A stretch of 6,905 bases of DNA from NCBI GenBank assembly GCA_031290205.1, contig JAITNZ010000165.1, positions 1 through 6,905 on the forward strand. Reading direction: 5' to 3'. Source of the DNA: Spirochaetaceae bacterium. Lineage in GTDB: Bacteria > Spirochaetota > Spirochaetia > Treponematales > Breznakiellaceae. A program made the translations under genes and the position numbers. Under the pieces are notes generated by a model. It searched no databases and had not been told where the DNA came from. It saw nothing but the letters and a program-made list of their open reading frames with translations. Shown here piece by piece: positions 1-5,246 of the stretch (the stretch's first letter is position 1; the number at the start of each line of letters is the position of its first letter).

Positions 1-23
1 CTTTTTAAGAAGGAGAACCTTAT

Positions 24-227
24 ATGACAGCTTATGTCGACCCCATAGTTGAAGAAGTGCACCGCACCCGTGACCGTTTGCTTGAAAAATACGGCGGCTG
101 GGAAGGCTACAACAAGCACCTTGACGAAGACCGCCCCCGCCTTGAAGCCGAAGGCTGGCACTTTGTAACCCCGGAAGAACATGCGGCGCGGATTGCGCGG
201 CAAAGCGATAAAGACTGGTTACTCTGA
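24..227 (+). CDS. Small acidic antitoxin-like protein of unknown function (67 aa)
   Basis: A complete small gene begins at an ATG preceded by a strong AAGGAG ribosome site (10-15, 8 nt spacing), which fixes the start. The product is hydrophilic and charged, with no signal peptide or membrane segment. Its N-terminus (YVDPIVEEVHRTRDRLLEKY) looks like a family of short proteins opening with xDPIVEEV, often seen next to toxin genes and thought to be antitoxin-like; this resemblance is from memory, not a search. The C-terminal half contains EGWHFVTPEEHAAR. No toxin gene follows: the next gene, guaB, converges on it with a 39-bp gap, so any partner would lie to the left of the window or be absent. 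The reading frame is secure; the function is a guess. Confidence 0.72.
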   Translation: MTAYVDPIVEEVHRTRDRLLEKYGGWEGYNKHLDEDRPRLEAEGWHFVTPEEHAARIARQSDKDWLL

Positions 228-255
228 ACGCTCCGAACACTTCTTCGACCCTATC

Positions 256-273
256 GGCGTAGCGCCTTACGCC
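256..273. terminator. Short hairpin at the convergent gene ends, possible weak terminator
   Basis: GGCGTA and TACGCC form a perfect 6-bp inverted repeat around a 6-nt loop, covering the guaB stop codon and lying 28 bp past the stop of the small gene. Neither side has the T-run of an intrinsic terminator, so its role in ending either transcript is only suggested by position. Confidence 0.25.
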
Positions 274-1706
274 CGTGAATAATTCGGCGCTTCCTGCGTA
301 ATCTGCACATCGTGCGCGTGGCTCTCGCGTAAGCCGGCGGCGGAAATCTTTGCGAACTTCCGGTATGCCTTCAGCTCGGCAATGCTTTTGCAGCCGGCAT
401 AGCCCATCCCCTTGCGCAAGCCGGACACCAGTTGATGGAGGAAGAAGCGGAGTTCGCCCTTGAACGGCACCCTCCCTTCGATGCCCTCCGGCGTCGGCTC
501 CTCGTCTTTGGCAATCTGATAGCGGTCCCCGCCGCCGTCCTTCAGCGCGCCAAGGCTCCCCATCCCCCGGTATTCCTTGTAGATGCGCCCGTCAAAGATA
601 ATCTCCCGCCCGGGGGCTTCTTTGACGCCGGCGAAGAGGTTGCCTATCATCACCGCATCGGCGCCCGCGCCAATCGCCTTCGTGATGTCGCCTGAAAACT
701 TAATGCCGCCGTCAGCAATCACAGGTGTATTCGACTTCGACGCCTCTTCCGCGCAGTCCCAGACCGCCGTAAACTGAGGCACGCCCACGCCGGCTACGAT
801 GCGGGTCGTGCAAATCGAGCCGGGACCGATGCCCACCTTCACCGCGTCGGCGCCCGCGTCAATCAGGCGGCGCGTTCCCTCTTTCGAAGCGACATTTCCC
901 GCGATAACGGGGATGTCGAAGCCCTTTTTGATGGCGCGTACCGCATCGACGACATTCTTCGTGTCACCGTGAGCGGTGTCCAGCGCTACGAAATCAACTT
1001 TCGCGTTCTTCAACAACGGAAGGCGGACCTCATAATCCTGAGGCGAGACCGCCGCGCCGACAATCAGCCTGCCGCCCGCATCGGTCGCCGCATGGGGGTA
1101 GAGGTCGTGCTTTTCCATGTCTTTTACGGTGATAAGCCCCGTCAGGCGGTTTTCATGGTCGACAACGGGGAGCTTTTCGATGCGGTGCTTGTCGAATTTT
1201 ATCTGAGCTGACGAGGGGGAAGGCGTTCCCTGCTCGGCAACGGGATTTTTCGTCATCACGCGGACAACGGGGAGGCTGTCGTCGCGGCAGAAGCGCAGGT
1301 CGCGGCTGGTAATGATGCCGACGAGCTTCTTGTCCCGGTCGAGTACCGGCATACCGGACACGTTAAAGCGGCACATCAGCTCCTTAACATCGCTGACGAG
1401 CGCACCTTCGCTCACCGTTACCGGCGTCTCGATGACCCAGTTGAGGTAGCGTTTGACATTGGCGACATGCCGCGCCTGCTCTTCGGGCGGCAGATTCCGG
1501 TGAATCACCCCCGCTCCGCCCTCCAGCGCGATGGCTATAGCAAGTTTATCTTCGGTAACCGTATCCATCGCGGCGGAAATAATCGGCACATTCAGCCGGA
1601 CATCCGCGCAGAGGACGGTTTGGACAGTGCAATCGCGGGGCAGAATCTCGGAGTAGCCGGGCAAAAGCAGGACATCATCATAGGAATAAGCTTCTTGAAA
1701 CAACAT
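267..1706 (-). CDS. guaB: Inosine-5'-monophosphate dehydrogenase
   Basis: This cytosolic enzyme oxidises IMP to XMP with NAD+, the committed step of GMP synthesis. At 479 residues the protein has normal family length. The N-terminal YDDVLLLPGYS opens the barrel. Two CBS domains lie at about residues 95-145 and 150-203. The catalytic loop GIGPGSICTTR carries nucleophile Cys299. ADGGIK (331-336) is the IMP phosphate region, GMGSLGA follows at 381-387, and the flap holds the Arg-Tyr pair (395-396) before EGIEGRVPFKG. All key residues are present, so it should be active. The ATG chosen matches the usual family N-terminus. No Shine-Dalgarno precedes it, and a perfect TATAAT ends 5 nt upstream, suggesting a leaderless mRNA. 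It lies downstream of cbiO on the same strand but with its own promoter. Confidence 0.97.
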   Translation of the reverse strand: MLFQEAYSYDDVLLLPGYSEILPRDCTVQTVLCADVRLNVPIISAAMDTVTEDKLAIAIALEGGAGVIHRNLPPEEQARHVANVKRYLNWVIETPVTVSEGALVSDVKELMCRFNVSGMPVLDRDKKLVGIITSRDLRFCRDDSLPVVRVMTKNPVAEQGTPSPSSAQIKFDKHRIEKLPVVDHENRLTGLITVKDMEKHDLYPHAATDAGGRLIVGAAVSPQDYEVRLPLLKNAKVDFVALDTAHGDTKNVVDAVRAIKKGFDIPVIAGNVASKEGTRRLIDAGADAVKVGIGPGSICTTRIVAGVGVPQFTAVWDCAEEASKSNTPVIADGGIKFSGDITKAIGAGADAVMIGNLFAGVKEAPGREIIFDGRIYKEYRGMGSLGALKDGGGDRYQIAKDEEPTPEGIEGRVPFKGELRFFLHQLVSGLRKGMGYAGCKSIAELKAYRKFAKISAAGLRESHAHDVQITQEAPNYSRA

Positions 1707-1741
1707 ATCCCATTATAATACAAGCCGCCCGCTTGTGCTAG
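1707..1741 (-). promoter_or_regulatory. guaB promoter with operator-like palindrome
   Basis: On the minus strand a perfect TATAAT (1717-1712) is followed by 5 nt and then the guaB ATG, which places the expected transcription start at or within 1-2 nt of the ATG. No good -35 hexamer is visible at 17-18 nt spacing (best CTAGCA, 3 of 6 matches). Just upstream of the -10 box lies the palindrome ACAAGC-N5-GCTTGT (1720-1736), where a regulator could bind between -35 and -10. The -10 box is convincing; the operator role is inference. Confidence 0.6.
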
Positions 1742-1759
1742 CCCCCTTCTGCAACTCTG

Positions 1760-1774
1760 CAAGTCCCGCACTTG
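1760..1774. other. Small hairpin CAAGT/ACTTG
   Basis: CAAGT and ACTTG form a perfect 5-bp stem around CCCGC, immediately beside the larger hairpin at 1779-1806 and next to a short direct repeat of CTGCAA (1750-1762). Together these make the cbiO-guaB spacer unusually structured. No function is assigned. Confidence 0.3.
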
Positions 1775-1778
1775 AGCT

Positions 1779-1806
1779 GTCCCTCGCGATTTTTTATCGC
1801 GGGGAC
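1779..1806. repeat. Strong hairpin between cbiO and guaB
   Basis: GTCCC and CGCGAT (split by one bulged T) pair with ATCGCG and GGGAC, giving an 11-bp stem with a five-T loop. It lies 39 bp downstream of the cbiO stop, where a terminator for the cbi operon would be expected. There is no U-tract after the stem on either strand, so it could instead be a dispersed palindromic repeat, an RNA 3'-end stabiliser, or a structure ahead of the guaB promoter. Confidence 0.45.
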
Positions 1807-1817
1807 GGGCGGGGCAA

Positions 1818-1838
1818 TGAGGTATGAGGTGTGAGGTA
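1818..1838. repeat. Three tandem 7-bp repeats (TGAGGTR)
   Basis: TGAGGTA, TGAGGTG and TGAGGTA follow one another directly, 6 bp past the cbiO stop. The array is perfect except for one base. It looks like a microsatellite created by slippage. It lies outside any coding frame that can be supported, and no role is visible. Confidence 0.6.
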
Positions 1839-1844
1839 TGGCTG

Positions 1845-2618
1845 CTACAGTCCGCACTCGTCGAGCAGTTTTGCGTTGGAGAGAATTTCCTCCGTGCTGC
1901 CGTCGGCGCGGATATGTCCATGGGAAATGACGAGGGAGCGCGGGCAGAGTTCACGGGCGAGGGAAAAATCGTGGGTGGCGAGGAGGAGCGTTTGCGGCAG
2001 GCTTTTTAAGATGCCGGTAAGGCGGCGCTGGGCGCGGGGGTCGAGGAAGGCGGAAGGCTCGTCCATGAGGAGTATCTCTGGCTTCATCACGAGGACGGCG
2101 GCGAGGGCTGCCAGGCGCTTTTCCCCGCCGGAAAGTTTGTGCGGCATCTTGTCCTTCAACGCACGGATGCCGAGTTCGTCGAGGGTGCGGAGGGACTCAT
2201 CCTCTATCGCTTTTCTCTTTGCCGCTGCATCAGCTGTAGGCTTGGCTTTTATATCCGCCTTTTCTTCAGCAAGGTAATTGAGCGGACCGAAGAGGACATC
2301 TTCCCAGACGGTGCTCATGAAGAGCTGGTCGTCGGGGTTCTGGAAGAGGAGCCCGGCGGCGCGGCGGACGGCGGCAAGTTTTTTTCGGTCATGCTTGGTG
2401 CCGTCGAGGGTAATGTTGTTGAGCGTAATTTCGCCGCTGTGGAGGGGCAATATCCCGACGAGCGCAAGGAGCAGCGTCGATTTGCCCGCGCCGTTTGCCC
2501 CAATCAGCGCAATTTTTTCGCCTTTGCCGGCAGCAAAACTCACACCGTCAAGCACATGCCCTTCGGTCGACCCCGGATAAACCACCTCAATTTCTTTTGC
2601 CGCAACTATTACTGCCAT
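1845..2618 (-). CDS. cbiO: ECF cobalt/nickel transporter ATP-binding protein
   Basis: This is the cytoplasmic ATPase that powers the CbiMQ metal importer. All ABC motifs are present: Walker A GANGAGKST (40-48), Q-loop with Gln93 in the ECF-typical QNPDDQLF, signature LSGGE (162-166), Walker B ILLMDE (182-187) and switch His216. QNPDDQLF and the gene neighbours point to the CbiO/EcfA group. A lysine- and alanine-rich stretch at about 119-141, between Q-loop and signature, appears longer than in typical relatives. The start follows a 73-nt gap after cbiQ; its ribosome site is poor (GGGG 8 nt before the ATG). The gap is filled by a micro-ORF that ends 10 nt inside cbiO, so translation may be coupled. 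One ATPase gene is present, so a homodimer is expected. Confidence 0.94.
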   Translation of the reverse strand: MAVIVAAKEIEVVYPGSTEGHVLDGVSFAAGKGEKIALIGANGAGKSTLLLALVGILPLHSGEITLNNITLDGTKHDRKKLAAVRRAAGLLFQNPDDQLFMSTVWEDVLFGPLNYLAEEKADIKAKPTADAAAKRKAIEDESLRTLDELGIRALKDKMPHKLSGGEKRLAALAAVLVMKPEILLMDEPSAFLDPRAQRRLTGILKSLPQTLLLATHDFSLARELCPRSLVISHGHIRADGSTEEILSNAKLLDECGL

Positions 2619-2692
2619 AGCGACCCCAACCCGCCACAGGCGGTTCCTGCGTTGCCTTCAATATGAAAAGGGCAGTTCATCACTTCCATCAT
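2609..2692 (-). CDS. Micro-ORF carrying a repeat-encoded peptide (27 aa)
   Basis: The ATG overlaps the cbiQ stop (TAATG), and the TAA lies 10 nt inside cbiO, in another frame. From the internal Met at 2680-2678 the peptide reads MNCPFHIEGNAGTACGG and then LGSLWQ. It matches the micro-ORF at 6566-6646 in the pattern MN..FH.EG.A..ACG (10 identical of 17 aligned residues). Linked stop/start overlaps at both ends suggest coupled translation from cbiQ through to cbiO. Whether the peptide does anything, or is only a passenger of the repeat, cannot be told. The DNA also forms the hairpin CCGCC-TGT-GGCGG. Two upstream in-frame ATGs make the exact start uncertain. Confidence 0.4.
   Translation of the reverse strand: MMEVMNCPFHIEGNAGTACGGLGSLWQ
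2629..2680 (-). repeat. Palindrome-ended repeat element, copy A
   Basis: Reading on the minus strand, this copy shares TTTTCATA, TGAAGGCAA and GCCTG-GGC blocks with the copy at 6569-6620, about 30 of 38 aligned bases. It ends in a hairpin CCGCC-TGT-GGCGG (2643-2631). Relative to the other copies the stem sequence changes but pairing is kept: CCGCC/GGCGG here, GTGCC/GGCAC in the other intergenic copy. It fills almost the whole cbiQ-cbiO gap. Confidence 0.7.
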
Positions 2693-2700
2693 TACTTCCA
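2677..2700. repeat. Tandem 12-bp duplication at the cbiQ end
   Basis: TCATCACTTCCA is followed directly by TCATTACTTCCA (11 of 12 identical). The pair covers the last cbiQ codons, its stop and the start of the micro-ORF. On the minus strand each unit reads TGGAAGTRATGA, so both copies offer a Trp-Lys-stop end with an overlapping ATG. This looks like a local duplication, perhaps from the event that brought in the adjoining repeat. Confidence 0.6.
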
Positions 2701-3495
2701 TAGCGCTCCCAGCAAGAGGCTCACGTTAAAAAAGCGCAGGGTGCAGAGCGAGAGAGCGCAGACACCCATAAATAAAAAATCCGCGCCGCTAAAGTGCGCC
2801 GTCTGGCTGCAGCCGGTGTAGACGCCGGAAAAGCCGCGGCACTTCATCGCAAAGTATACGCGCTCGGCTTTGTCAACACTCCGCAGGAGGAGCTGCCCCA
2901 GAAAAGCGCCCATGTCGCTCATCCTAATTGCCTTGACTCCCGGCGCACGGAGCATATACGCCGTCCACATATCGCCCGCTTCGCCGAGCAGCGTCGCAAT
3001 GTAGCGGTAAGTGAGGACGATTTGCAGCCCGATGACCCGCAGGGGGCGCGGCGCGGTAAGGAGGGCGGCAATATCGGTGAAGGGGGTCGTCGCGATGAGT
3101 ATCAGCACGGCAAAGACAGAGAGGGCGGTCTTCAGCATGATCGCGGCGAACGAAACCATCCCCTGCGTAATGATAAAGCCTGCGGCGCTGAACGCGGGCG
3201 CACGCAGCAACGCCATGTTGCTTATGCCGACGGCAAGCGCAAAGGGGAGCGCGGCGGCAAGGCGGGCGAGGAGCGGCTTGTAGGGCGTCCCCGACAGGGA
3301 CATCAGCACGGCGGGGTAAAATATGAACGGGGCAAGAGCGTCGGGGGCGCTCTGCGGAAACGAGATGACGAGCACGATATAGAACAAGCTGACGAGGAGC
3401 TTGGAGGCGGCGCCGAGGCTGTGCACGGGCGATCTCCTCCTGCCGAGTCTCTCTATATGGTCGATGCCCGCAGCGGCGCGGTGGAAATGCCCCAT
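2692..3495 (-). CDS. cbiQ: ECF cobalt/nickel transporter transmembrane coupling protein
   Basis: This inner-membrane T-component links CbiM to the CbiO ATPases. The 267-residue product has an N-terminal stretch of ~25 residues, then several hydrophobic segments (about 33-60, 66-95, 100-138, 153-170, 238-264). The two cytoplasmic coupling motifs are MLRAPG (181-186) and RSVDKAERVYFAMKCRGF (205-222); the second is typical of CbiQ, with Cys where Ala is usual before Arg-Gly. The start at 3495 was chosen because it lies 10 nt after the cbiM stop, with GGCGGA close upstream. The longer frame to 3576 would overlap cbiM and add an atypical Arg-rich leader. The short gap to cbiM indicates one transcript. 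Confidence 0.92.
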   Translation of the reverse strand: MGHFHRAAAGIDHIERLGRRRSPVHSLGAASKLLVSLFYIVLVISFPQSAPDALAPFIFYPAVLMSLSGTPYKPLLARLAAALPFALAVGISNMALLRAPAFSAAGFIITQGMVSFAAIMLKTALSVFAVLILIATTPFTDIAALLTAPRPLRVIGLQIVLTYRYIATLLGEAGDMWTAYMLRAPGVKAIRMSDMGAFLGQLLLRSVDKAERVYFAMKCRGFSGVYTGCSQTAHFSGADFLFMGVCALSLCTLRFFNVSLLLGALWK

Positions 3496-3505
3496 GTTCC
3501 GCCGC

Positions 3506-4558
3506 TTACGCCTCGTGCGTCCGCTGTTTCCCGCGGACGGCATGGATGAGCAGCCCCAGCGCCGCCGCCAAAACAAGCGTTATCGCGCTGCCGACAAAGC
3601 CGGAAACCGAAGTGCCCGCACGCTCCACCGCGATGCTCGGCTCAGCATCATCTTCACCATCGGCGCCCTTAAAGCCGTAATCGGGGAGGAACGCCGTCCG
3701 CTCGACTATCCCTGCAGCAGTGCTGTAAGCGGCGCCTTCCCGCTCGAGTTCCGTGGTTCCGGCGGTTTTTTCCATTGCCCACTCAAGCCCGTCGGGGAAC
3801 GCGGAGGCAAAAATCGAAAGCCCGCAGGCGACAAGCACGGTGAGCACGCCAAAGCTGATGAGTATCTTTTTCCGGGGGACCCCCACAGGTGCGCGCTCGT
3901 CCCGCACGACGCTTTCGATGAGTTCGGGGCGCGCCGCCTCGACATAGCAGAGCACCGCCGCCGTTACCAGCCCCTCGACAAGCCCGATTGCCAGATGAAT
4001 CGGCTGCATGAGGAGGACGAATGTCGAGAACGGCAGCTCGGATACGCCTGAGGCGAGCGTTTCGAGCACCACGCCGAATGCCCCCACCTGAAGCCCGGCG
4101 ACGACGGCGATAATCGAGGCGAGAAATATTTTTTGTTTATTTTTTTCCCCCAGCGAACGCTTAACGAGCGGCTTGTAGATGAACGTGTAGGCGAGGAGGC
4201 AGGATGTTACCCCCATATTGAAGACATTGCAGCCGTAGGCGAGGAGCCCGCCGTCGGCAAAGAAGAGGCACTGTATCAGCAGCACGCTTGCAAGGCTGAT
4301 AAGTGCCGGATAGGGTCCGAGCAGGGCGGCAAGCAGGATGCCGCCGCCTATATGCCCGCTGGAGCCTGTGCCGGGAATAGTAAAGTTGATCATTTGTCCG
4401 GCAAAGACAAACGCCCCCATGATCCCCATCATCGGGATCTTTTTTTCGTCAAGTTTGTCTCCGGCAATTTTTTTTACCGAAAACCCGATAGCCGCGGCGC
4501 TTACCGCAAGCATTGTTCCGCCCACGATAGGCGAAATGAGCGCATCAGACATGTGCAT
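3506..4558 (-). CDS. cbiM: Cobalt/nickel ECF transporter substrate-binding membrane protein with fused PDGLE domain
   Basis: This is the metal-recognising membrane component. The N-terminal Met-His at positions 1-2 and His69 in GTGSSGHIGGG correspond to the known metal ligands of the NikM/CbiM family. Multiple membrane segments fill residues 1-210, including the conserved DGGLLAYGCNVFNMG (102-116) and QPIHLAIGLVEG (185-196). A second module follows from about 229: a membrane helix, the motif PDGLE (255-259) typical of CbiN/NikN partners, a soluble stretch, and a final helix (about 319-341). So the separate CbiN gene is replaced by a fusion, giving 350 residues. GGAGG (4565-4569) lies 6 nt before the ATG that yields the needed MH start. 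Cobalt versus nickel cannot be decided. It is first gene of the operon with cbiQ and cbiO. Confidence 0.94.
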   Translation of the reverse strand: MHMSDALISPIVGGTMLAVSAAAIGFSVKKIAGDKLDEKKIPMMGIMGAFVFAGQMINFTIPGTGSSGHIGGGILLAALLGPYPALISLASVLLIQCLFFADGGLLAYGCNVFNMGVTSCLLAYTFIYKPLVKRSLGEKNKQKIFLASIIAVVAGLQVGAFGVVLETLASGVSELPFSTFVLLMQPIHLAIGLVEGLVTAAVLCYVEAARPELIESVVRDERAPVGVPRKKILISFGVLTVLVACGLSIFASAFPDGLEWAMEKTAGTTELEREGAAYSTAAGIVERTAFLPDYGFKGADGEDDAEPSIAVERAGTSVSGFVGSAITLVLAAALGLLIHAVRGKQRTHEA

Positions 4559-4564
4559 GGTAAT

Positions 4565-4569
4565 CCTCC
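4565..4569 (-). promoter_or_regulatory. Strong cbiM ribosome binding site
   Basis: GGAGG on the minus strand lies 6 nt before the first ATG and 12 nt before the second in-frame ATG. The spacing selects the first, which supplies the metal-ligand Met1-His2. Confidence 0.85.
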
Positions 4570-4603
4570 ATAAATAAACAAATCAAATAAAGCAAATCCA
4601 ATT

Positions 4604-4657
4604 GATTCGAGCCTTCATGGCTTCCCGCGCACCTGCCTTCAGACAAGCGATGATTTA
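4604..4657 (-). repeat. Possible degenerate copy D of the palindrome-ended repeat, in the cbiM leader
   Basis: On the minus strand AATCATCGC then CTT and TGAAGGCAGG align with AATAATCGCC, CTT and TGAAGGCAAGG of the better copies, with about 6 bases missing between. The translated frame reads NHRLSEGR against NNRLFHSEGK. A small hairpin AGCC-ATGAA-GGCT follows in place of the usual 3-nt-loop hairpin. The match is short and may be chance. Confidence 0.33.
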
Positions 4658-4686
4658 AGACTATGGAATACTGCACGAAATGTCAA
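4658..4686 (-). promoter_or_regulatory. Probable cbiM operon promoter
   Basis: On the minus strand a perfect TTGACA (4686-4681) is followed by 17 bp and TAGTCT (4663-4658, 3 of 6 matches to TATAAT). The layout closely mirrors the promoter facing the other way at 4849-4878. Transcription from here would leave a leader of roughly 90 nt. That leader shows no cobalamin riboswitch or NikR operator that I can recognise. Confidence 0.6.
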
Positions 4687-4702
4687 TACCCCTTCCCGCT
4701 CC

Positions 4703-4832
4703 CGCAGCAGTTCCGAATTCAAACTCTGTAACTCCTTACAATATAACGAAATAGCAAAAAACCAGTAAAAAACAGTGTCCGCGTAACTCTTTATCCTATA
4801 AAGAATTACATTTTGAATTCGGAATCGCTGCG
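4703..4832. repeat. 130-bp imperfect inverted repeat with phased A-tracts, MITE-like
   Basis: The two ends, CGCAGC-N2-TTCCGAATTCAAA (4703-4723) and its reverse complement (4812-4832), match over 21 bp with 2 differences. Weaker pairing continues inward for about 20 bp more (TGTAA, TC, TTA, ATAA). The centre holds two A6 tracts (4756-4761 and 4767-4772) starting 11 bp apart, which should bend the DNA. The element is AT-richer than its surroundings and sits exactly between the two divergent promoters. No transposase frame or target duplication is visible. It could be a miniature inverted-repeat element or a regulatory region. Confidence 0.65.
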
Positions 4833-4848
4833 CCCTCCCACTACCCGC

Positions 4849-4878
4849 TTGACTTTTTCCGCATAAATCCGGTAGACT
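4849..4878 (+). promoter_or_regulatory. Probable promoter of the small membrane protein gene
   Basis: TTGACT (4849-4854), an 18-bp spacer and TAGACT (4873-4878, 4 of 6 matches) precede the ATG at 4885 by 6 nt. The expected start of transcription falls on the ATG itself. No Shine-Dalgarno lies upstream, so a leaderless transcript is suggested, as for guaB. Confidence 0.62.
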
Positions 4879-4884
4879 ACAACC

Positions 4885-5193
4885 ATGACTATATGGAGTT
4901 TTTTAAGAGATATTATGCAGGAATTTCCTCCTCTTGCGGCAACGCTTTTGCTGATTGCGGCGGGTGTTATCCTTATCATCGGGTTTAGCCGTCATGGGTT
5001 TGATTTCTTCAAGCACGGGTTCAAGCAAACGGTGCTCGCTACCGCGCTGGAAAACAAACTCGAGTCCATAGAGCTTAACCACTTCGGGCATCTGAAAAAC
5101 TACCTCGGAATAATGAACGGCGTGCTGCTCGACAAGAAAATTATTGATAACGAAACCAAAGCTCGTATGGATAACGAACTTCGCGGGTTGTAA
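4885..5193 (+). CDS. Small single-pass membrane protein of unknown function (102 aa)
   Basis: I do not recognise this protein. Residues about 17-34 form one hydrophobic membrane helix (PPLAATLLLIAAGVILIIGF), followed by RHGFDFFKHGFKQ with several basic residues. The remaining ~60 residues are polar and probably helical (TALENKLESIELNHFGHLKNY), ending RMDNELRGL. Basic residues after the helix suggest the C-terminal part faces the cytoplasm. Coding is supported by the well-placed promoter ending 6 nt before the ATG and by the absence of a competing frame of similar quality. It is the first gene of the rightward block; carA starts 53 bp downstream and may share its transcript. No ribosome site is visible. 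Confidence 0.72.
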   Translation: MTIWSFLRDIMQEFPPLAATLLLIAAGVILIIGFSRHGFDFFKHGFKQTVLATALENKLESIELNHFGHLKNYLGIMNGVLLDKKIIDNETKARMDNELRGL

Positions 5194-5246
5194 GTTCCAA
5201 GTACGCCTCTAAAGGGCATGTCTTCGGAATTCTGGACAGGACACGA

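Noticed and set aside
1592..1954. 120-codon minus-strand frame across the cbiO-guaB spacer
   Set aside because: It overlaps the ends of two real genes in a different frame and passes through hairpins and tandem repeats; no ribosome site supports it.
2794..3549. 251-codon open frame on the + strand opposite cbiQ
   Set aside because: Its product is Arg/Gly/Glu-rich with no recognisable motif, and it runs fully antisense to a gene with clear CbiQ motifs; it is a GC-rich shadow frame.
3496..3576. 27-codon N-terminal extension of cbiQ
   Set aside because: It would overlap the cbiM coding end and add an Arg-rich leader not seen in CbiQ; the ATG at 3495 fits the family and spacing.
3401..4051. 216-codon open frame on the + strand opposite the cbiQ/cbiM junction
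   Set aside because: It overlaps two well-supported genes on the other strand and shows no domain, ribosome site or sensible composition.
4559..4657. Cobalamin or NiCo riboswitch in the cbiM leader
   Set aside because: The leader after the predicted start is only about 90 nt and lacks a recognisable B12-box or the paired GC-rich junction expected of these riboswitches.
4791..4799. DnaA-box-like TTATCCTAT
   Set aside because: Only the TTATCC part fits, it is isolated, and nothing else here suggests a replication origin.
4690..4845. Target-site duplication around the 130-bp inverted repeat
   Set aside because: CTCCC occurs on both sides but not at equal distance from the ends, so no convincing duplication could be assigned.
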